Part shown: piece by piece, positions 37,901 to 46,900 of the stretch
Layout of the letters: each line of letters starts with the position of its first letter
Position numbering within the stretch: the first letter of the stretch is position 1
Origin: Morinoia aosen
Taxonomy: Eukaryota; Arthropoda; Malacostraca; Amphipoda; Talitridae
DNA length: 64,000 bases
Direction of reading: 5' to 3'
Assembly: GCA_030386875.1 (NCBI GenBank)
Contig: CM059563.1
Span: 48,115,602-48,179,601, forward strand
Notes under the pieces: generated by a model
The model's input: only the letters and a program-made list of their open reading frames with translations
Database searches by the model: none
What the model was told of the DNA's origin: nothing
Position numbers and translations under genes: made by a program

Positions 37901-40900
37901 CCAGCATCAGAGGACAGCAGCTTTTTATGAACGTCCGTCGTGAAGTAAACGTAAGTTTTTTATCTTACACAAAAAATCATTTACTTTCTTATCCTACACC
38001 CAAAATTTTATCCTACAATCATCGACAAGAATAAATTAGGTGGATTCTGATCAGATGTTCTGTTTTTTTTATGAATCTACGATTGTTTGTTCAAGGGTAC
38101 AACTGCTCAGCCTGTATTTGGTTAAGTTACAATACCGGCTGCTTAAAATATGTAAAGTAGTAATGATAAAAAATTGGTAAAAATCAAAAACGATTTACAC
38201 CATAAAAAGTGCCTCAAAACTTGACTGCTGCTCACCAGAGACTAAATCTCATTTGCTGAAATTAGGAAATTACGTGTTTAAAATGAACGCTAATTTTATA
38301 ACCGAGAGGTAATACTCATAGAAATTCATTCCATATATAATGTCTAGCAGAAACAAATAAATGCCAGAAGGGAGTAAAATTATTAAATAGTTGCTAAGAT
38401 GTTCAGAGCTGAAATTATGTATTCACATTCTACCTTGGAATCACACTTCGTTGTGATCACATAAGGTCAAGAAGCAGATACTAACCTGTAATTTTGTATG
38501 TGAACGCTAGTATGTGTGTCATATGTACAGTATGTGTGTCATCAAAATATTCAAAATATTGTCTGTTCGTATGTGAGCGCTAGTTTGTGTGTCATATGAA
38601 CAGTGTGTGTCATCAAAATATTCAAAATATTGTCTGTTCATATGTGAGCGCTAGTTTGTGTGTCATATGTACAGTATGTGTGTCATCAAAATATTCAAAA
38701 TATTGTCTGTTCGTATATGTGAGTCCACAAAATTTTCAACGATTTTTGAAAAAATGATTCGTTCTATACAGAATTTGTTTGAAAGAGTCTTCGCTCGAAA
38801 CGGTTGAACCTAATATTTTCAAAAGTACACTTTGCCATTTATTTCCTTGTTAATATTCTGATTTAACTCATCACATTTTGGAATGCGAGTGAGAAAAAAA
38901 AAATTCTTCACAGCGGTTGCTGCCGTTGCGTAATAACGAAATAACTATATCTTCGAACCTCGAAGGTATGACAAATTCTGCATTATAAGGGCTCAATGAT
39001 TTATTTGCAACACTGAAACAATTTCCTCCGAGCAGCGATGATTCTTGGCTTGGGAATGATTGGCCTGGCATTCATGGCGTCGAGGTCGAAAGGAGTTATT
39101 CAGGCTACCATTATCGCATCCTCGATTGTTTCGGGACCCTTCACTGGAGTCTTCGTGATGGGCATCGCAGTGCCCATCGTGGGCAGGAAAGGGGCCATCG
39201 TTGGTTTTTTAGCCTCAATCGTGAGTTGAATGGTCAAACTAAGACCAATGCTTCAAAAGTATGTTTCTAAAACAGTAATGTATTTTGTTTCTTCATGAAT
39301 TTATGCAGGATAAATAATTATATATAGAGAAGACAATAGTATTTGACATCATAAATTTCAGAAATGTTCTCTTATACTGACGCGATTATTTGAAAGTGGT
39401 ATGTTTCTAAATGCATTATGAGAAGGATTTCCAGGAATTAAAATGTATTATAATTAATCGGAAGGAATAAATGTTTCATGTGATTTTCTATCCCTTCTAT
39501 GATTGTCAACCTCTAAATTCATGTACCTAAAGGTTAATCTGAAAAATTATACTAGTTGACTGGGAGTAAATGGTTCAATAACCTTCTCTGAGCTCGCAAG
39601 AAAAAATATGCACACATTTACAACCTACGGCAACATTGTTGCCTCACTGATCCGGGTTGAAAATTAAAGGATTGCGTTCTTCTTGCAAATACTATATGAT
39701 GTCGCTCAACAGTATCTACACTTTCAAAATTATATTCAGATTCAGACTAACTTGCAATTTATTAGCACTAATCCGACCCAAGACAATTCAACGGTAAATA
39801 ATATAAACGTGTTCGACTCATATGAAGAATTTCCATTTATTTTACCTCATATATACCAACTTATCCTACCCGATACTCCTACTAGCTAAGTACGAATTTT
39901 CCTCCAATTGATAATTTCAAATTTCAAGTCCTTGTAACTCATTGCCGAAACGTTTTCGACCTTACGGTTGTTCAGTAAAAAGTGTTAACTTTAACGGTTC
40001 GAACCTCACGTTTAAATTTATCAACTAAGTGCCAGTCACCCTGATGGTAAATATAACCTATCATAGCCTATCTTGATCTAACCTAATCTAACCCAACCTA
40101 ACCTATCCTAACCCATCCTAACCTTACCTGAACAAATTTAACCTAATTTTTCCTACTGTATCTGAACTTCAACATGAATTTCCTATCAACCTAACGACAA
40201 TTGACCTGTGAACGACGTGTACCTGACGAGATTTCATTGGAACCATGATGCAGATTGATTACTTAACAAACGAACTGACCGACCGAAAATAATGTCAGAA
40301 CATTTTTTTTATTTTTCATTGCGGAGTCGTGAAAGTCTGGTTTTGATGTTAATGTGACTTGGTAATCCAAACATATTTTTACTTTTTTATTTTGCATAAA
40401 AATTGACCTGAACTTTTACACCGTAAAATAAGTGTGTTCACAAAAAAAAATTGGTGACACACAACAGATGTTCGACATATATCATGGCTAATGTAACCAG
40501 TCACGGAACATCAACCACCTAATAAAATACGGTATTTTACTACACTTCAGGCATGAAGTTTTAGACAAATACATTTCCTCGCTTCTACTCGTACAACAGT
40601 TCGGCCTTTCTCTCACAGGTCTTCATGTCGTGGATTGGCATAGGAGCGCAGCTCTACGGCGAACACACTCCACTATTACCTCTACACACGCATCTCTGCA
40701 GAAATTCGAACGTCTCGATGACGGCTAATGTTACAACTGAATTGCCATTGTCTACGACAGTCACTGCAGAGAAGTAAGATTGTTATTTTAGTTTTATTAG
40801 ATCATTAGCATATTTGTAATCTCGGTATTGTTTCTCTCCATGAGCTTCTTGCAGCTCTTTCTATCGCATTATTGTTGATTGTGCAACGATACTTACGATT

Positions 40901-43900
40901 TTAGCAAAGATATCTTTTTCCAATGTCAGTATCGTTGCAGTTTATAGAATTTTCTCTATGTCTTCTTTTGCACCAGTAAGTTGCAGAACAGCAAGGTGTT
41001 ATATATACAATAACAAATTTCTAATACAGTATGAACTTGCTGTAACTGTCAAGCTATTTAATTTACAATGGGATTGATTCTCATGGTTAAATAATTAATA
41101 TATGTAACCATATATATTATATATAATTTATATTCATAATTATTGCCCACGTGATAGCAAAATGTATAAGATATTTTAAATTAACCCAAACAAAAATTAG
41201 TTCCCACAACTATTTACGATGAAGATTTCGAACTTATTGCATATATAAAGATAAGCAGAAATTGAACCATTAATCGTGACAAATCAATGTATTCCTATGA
41301 AGACGTAATTCTACACTTTCATTTCCTTCTTTTGTTATCATTTTTGGAACTCTGTTTGGTGAATTTGTATAAAATTCAGCAAATATTTTCATTAAAGTTG
41401 ATTGTGACTTTTCCTACTTTATAGTTTCTGCATCAACATCCAGAACCAGCGTCCCAATTCAGTGTACTTTATTTCGCAATGTGGATTAGCGAACCACTTA
41501 GTATTTAATTGAATAACACACTAAGCATGCTGCTTCACACAACTGATTCAAGAAGAAAATGAACAATACATTCAAAGTGTCAAATTTAAAAGTCGCTGAA
41601 CACTGAATTTTAAAAGTTTTTACTCAAGTAAAAAATGGTAAAAATGATGTCACTGGATTTGCTCAAGCACGATGATATTGTAACGACACATATACTGTAG
41701 GAGGTAACGAATAAACATCCATATATTCTGTAACCTAGAAACCTGTTGTATAGTGACGCTCTTGGGATATTTATGGAGGTTCCGGCTGCGGATATTTATG
41801 AGTCTCGCTCGCTCGGAGTTTCCGGCGGAACCGCCTATGCGCGTCTGGTATTTACAAGCGCCGGATAGGTCGGAAGCGCGCCTACTGCCGGGCGGAAGTT
41901 CATTGTTCGAACTAGACTTAAGAGCAAGCTGTGTGAACTTGAGATCAGTACAATACCAGTAGTCCTGCTGTTCGTTTTGCTATCCTCTTGCCTAGTTTGC
42001 GGCTAGGCTAACCGATCTACAAGTGCTGTCCAGCAAACCTTATATCTTGCTGAAATTCCAAGATATTACAATTGACGACGAGGCTTCGAACTTGCGAAGT
42101 GAATTTGAACTTTAAAAGTGCTCTGAAATTAAGATGGCGTATTCTACAGTCAGCTGCCCTCCGTTCGACGTGGAAGTAGAAACAGTGAGTGAATTCTTGG
42201 AGCGCTGGAAAGTACAAAGTGCAGACGCTCTTCAGAAAGCAGGAAATAATGGCGGTAAAAAAGCTAGTATTTTAACCAAAGCTTTGCCTGTAAACATAAT
42301 TACTGATCTACAACGAAGAATTAAACCTACGTTACTCACTGAGGCTACATATGAGGAACTTGAAGAAAAATTAACACAGCAATTTGAAATTGAAAAATCC
42401 ATCGTCGGTGCATCGGTTACATTTCTAAATAGAAAACAAGGTGCTAATGAATCCATAGAAAGTTATGCTAAAACGTTAAATGACTTAGCATCTGCATGCA
42501 ATTATGGTAATTGCTGTCGTGATCGTTTATTAAGAGATGCCTTCGTGGCTGGGCTACACTCAGCGCAAATTCTCAGCGCGGTTCTACAGAAGTGCGATAG
42601 CAAGTCCTTCAACGAATGCGTTGAACACGCAAAACTTATCGAACAATTAAGCTCCGACGCTCAAGATATCATTCGTGAGGATTCATCTTCATCGTATTTC
42701 ACTACAGAAAAACTCCCGCCGAACTACATATGCATTAGCTGCGGAACCAAGCAAAAACATCTTGCAAAGAATTGCTATGCTTTGAAATTGAAATGTCACA
42801 CATGTGGAAAATTAGGCCACATCTCTAAGGTTTGCAAATCTACAACTGCAGCTCGGCCTCCTCCTGCTATGCCTACACGAAGGGGACCTACACAAGGAAA
42901 ATTTGACGCAGCTCGCACTTACACAGTGCAGTCGGGAAGAAGCGGTTGCTGTGGCAACGTTGGGAGAGAAGACGTGTTAATGAAGAATTCACGGATGCCT
43001 CTACAGAAGAACGAAGCTGTGTTGCAAAAACCTGGGAACGAAGGTGGTGACGGTAATCATCAACATGAGTGTTCTGATTATTCCCCAAATGATTTTAATT
43101 TTTTAGAGTAAACACCACTGTAATTCCCGTCACTAAAGAGCCCACTATGATTGCATGCAACTTAAATAGTAAACCTGTTGAATTCCTGTTGGATAACGGC
43201 AGTGCCGTGTCAACTATACGTAAAAGAGATGCAATCAAAGTTGGTGCTGTGGTAAATCCTACATGCAGCAAAATTCTCGGGTACAGTGGTGTCTCGGTAA
43301 ACCTGCTTGGTCAAGCTTCAATAACTGTCATGTACCATAATGTTAGTTTTAATCATAAGTTTCTCATTGTGGAGGATGATAGAATCAACTTACTGGGCCG
43401 AGATATTTGTTCTAAACTAAACGTAAACATTGTCATTCCTGATAAATACGACTCCATAAATAAAACGGATTGTCATAGTTAGCCGAAAAGTTTGTCGTTA
43501 AAATATGACGAATATTTGTCATCTGATTCACAGTCTAACGTTAAAGAGACAGTTCATCTTGATGTGTTGCCTAATGCAGTTCCTGTATTTTGTAAAGCAC
43601 GCCCGGTTCCTGTAAGACTAAGAGACTGTCAAAACCGAACTGGAACGCTTGCAGAGTATGGGCAAAATCACAAAAGTGTGTGATAGCCAATGGGCATCTC
43701 CTACCGTTAATGTTCTAAAGTCTGACGGCAGTGTGAGAATCTGTGGAGATTTTTCAGCTTCCATTAATAATTTTCTGAATCCAGTTCAATCTGTACTACC
43801 TGTTATTGATGATGTCATTTCTCAAATCGGAGACGCTAAGTTTTTCTCAAAAATTGATTTGTCTAACGCGTTTTTGCAAATTCCGTTGGACGAAGAATCA

Positions 43901-46900
43901 AAGAAAGTTACGACCATTAACACCTCTGAAGGTCTATTCATGTACAATTACTTACCTTATGGTCTACGTGCAAGCCCCGGCATTTTTCAAGCATTCATGA
44001 ATAGGACTCTGTCTGGCATCGATAACATCATTGTGTACCAGGATGACCTCCTCATTTTGACCTCGTCATATGATGCTCATTTGGAAGTTCTTGACAGGGT
44101 CCTGTCTGTCCTAAAAAACGCGGGAATTCGCTTAAATCTGTCTAAATGTGCCTTTCTAACTGATCGTGTGTCTTATCTAGGGTACGTTTTCGATAACAAG
44201 GGTGTTCACCCTAACTCTGAGAAAGTAGAAGCTATTCTCAATGCTCCTGTTCCTAAAAACCTCAAACAGTTGCAAGCTTTCATCGGATTGTGTAACTTCT
44301 ACAGTCGTTTTGTACCCAACTTTTCTAATGTCATGCATCCTCTGTATTCGCTGCTTAAGAAAAATGTACAGTTCCGGTGGACTCCAGAACAGGACGAGAG
44401 TGTCCAGAAAATTAAGAACATCTTTCGTTCGCATAAACCTCTAAAGTTGTTTGATCCCAACCATGAAACTCTTCTTGAAACTGATAGTTCGGGTTATGGA
44501 GTTGCTGCCATACTCATGCAACGCGTTAGTCCTTCTCATGATTGGTGTCCGGTTCAATTTGCTTCGAGATCTCTGAATAGTGCGGAACAAAACTACTCTA
44601 ACATTGAAAGGGAGAGCTTAGTGTGGTTTTTGGCGTGGAGAAATTCAAGAAATTTCTACTTGGTGCTAAGTTCATTATCCATAATGATCACAAACCTCTT
44701 TGTAAGCTTTTTGCACATGACAAGGGTGTACCTCTCAACTGTTCCGCTCGAATTCAGAGATGGGCTCTTAGACTCTCCCAGTTTGACTATGTTTTCAGAT
44801 ATTCGAAAGGCAAATGTAACGTAAATAGCGATTGTCTCAGTAGGCTGCCACTACCTACGACTGTAAGGGAGCTAGAACCGTACGAAATGATTTTTGCTGT
44901 GAACACTCTTGATAAAACTCCTGTCACGTGTGAAAATATAAAAACTCATACTGATATGGATAGCGAACTATGCCAACTTAAACAATACATAAAGTTTGGC
45001 ATGCCTCCTAAACCTGATCCCAATTTTTCAAAATTTAAGAACCTGCTACCTCAGATGACCATCATGAAGGGTTGCATACTTTATAAAGAACGGGTTTTTA
45101 TTCCCAAGTCACTGCGTAGTTTAGTCCTTGAAACATTTCATGATGGACATCCTGGCATTTGTGGCATGAAATCGTTGGCCAGATCTGTTATTTGGTTTCC
45201 CGGAATGGACAAAACTATTGAAGACATCGTAAAATGTTGTCCCCAATGTCAATTAAATCGAGCAAAACCTAAGTCTAGAAATGTAGAATTGCCTACTCCT
45301 TCTCGTCCTTTTGAACGCATTCATGTCGATCACTTTTTCTACGAGAATAAAATTGTTTTCATTGCTGTAGATGCATTATCTAAATATATTGAATGTGAAG
45401 TGGTACCATCCACGAGTGTGTCAGATACTGTCGATGCGTTGAGAATGATTTTCAGCAGAAACGGGTTGTGTGATGTGCTCGTAAGTGACAATGCTTCTAA
45501 CTTTTCGTCTCAAGACTTCAAAGATTTTCTTATTTCCAACGGCATTGAGCACCTCACACCTCCGCCCTACTCTCCAGCAAGCAATGGTCAAGCTGAGAGG
45601 GGGGTAAGAGTCATTAAAGACTTGTTGAAAAAACTATCTTCTTCCGAATCGTTCAAATCCCGTCTAGCGAAAGCATTATTTCAATCGCATTGTATTCCGC
45701 ATAGTGTTACAAAAATTGTTCCCTCTGTTGCGCTGAACAATCGTAAATTTGTTACTTCCAAAGATAGAGTTCATCCTAAATTTTCTGTGTCCAGGTCTAA
45801 GCCTATGTATGTAACTCAATTTGATGTCGGGGATCATGTTCTCGCTCTGAATTTAAGAAATGGTCCCAAGTGGTTGAAGGGAATTATTGTTAGTAAAGTT
45901 GCCGTTAATATCTTTCATGTTCAAATATTAGCATTAAATGTAATCTGGAAGAGACATTCAAATCAGCTGTTGCACAGTAGTTTGGAATCTACCGGGAGTG
46001 GAGCAGCAGAGACTCCTGCTTTTCAGCCTGTTGACAGCTCTCCTGAGCAAAATGAACCTCGTAGATCAGGCAGAATAACCAAACCTGTAATACGAATAGG
46101 TTGTTGAGTTCCTCCTTCCCTTTGTCACATATTCATCTAAAGGGAGGGAAGTTGTTGTATAGTGACGCTCTTGGGATATTTATGGAGGTTCCGGCTGCGG
46201 ATATTTATGAGTCTCGCTCGCTCGGAGTTTCCGGCGGAACCGCCTATGCGCGTCTGGTATTTACAAGCGCCGGATAGGTCGGAAGCGCGCCTACTGCCGA
46301 GCGGAAGTTCATTGTTCGAACTAGACTTAAGAGCAAGCTGTGTGAACTTGAGATCAGTACAATACCAGTAGTCCTGCTGTTCGTTTTGCTATCCTCTTGC
46401 CTAGTTTGCGGCTAGGCTAACCGATCTACAAGTGCTGTCCAGCAAACCTTATATCTTGCTGAAATACTAAGATATTACAAAACCCACCTACCGAAATCCG
46501 ACCCTCGAACAACTAAATGAAGCAGTCGTTCGATAACTGTGCGCTGAAAATGGTTATCTATTAGACGCCTTATAGAATATCGTTTTATGATGCCTGCATA
46601 GAATAGTTTTAGGTGACAAGTTCATAAAGCGCAGCCTTCGTTCCAAAAGCAGAAATCTCAAATGTGCTCTAAACAATTGTAGGGAGCAGGCGTTGAGACA
46701 TTTGCATTCATTATGTGATGAGGGTGAGGTCTTGAGCTGTGTAAAATGTCAAACTTTTTCAATGATCAACAGCATGACTGAAAGAGTTAGCCGTTTATTT
46801 TGGAGGAAGAATAATTGTGGAGTTAACAACATTATTGCTTCAGTCGCTATTTTCAAAGTTTTGATACGTTATTGTGATTATTTTTTTATTATTTTAATGC

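Larger units (their letters stand above)
41744..46479 (+). mobile_element. Ty3/gypsy-type LTR retrotransposon in intron 9 of gene B
   Basis: A 4,736-bp element with two 327-bp LTRs (TG...CA), flanked by the 5-bp target duplication AAACC (41,739-41,743 and 46,480-46,484). Order gag, protease, reverse transcriptase, RNase H, integrase is that of Ty3/gypsy elements; there is no envelope gene. The LTRs differ at only 3 of 327 positions by eye, so the insertion is young. It lies in the same orientation as the host gene, so its 3' LTR could terminate host transcripts. pol has one in-frame TAG and two opposite-direction frameshifts, so the copy as read is defective. The primer-binding site follows the 5' LTR at 42,071 (ATTGACGACGAGGCTTCG); the primer tRNA is not assigned. 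Confidence 0.93.

Noticed and set aside
41753..41962. 69-codon frame inside the 5' LTR, repeated at 46,162-46,371
   Set aside because: It is simply LTR sequence present in both LTRs; no gene.
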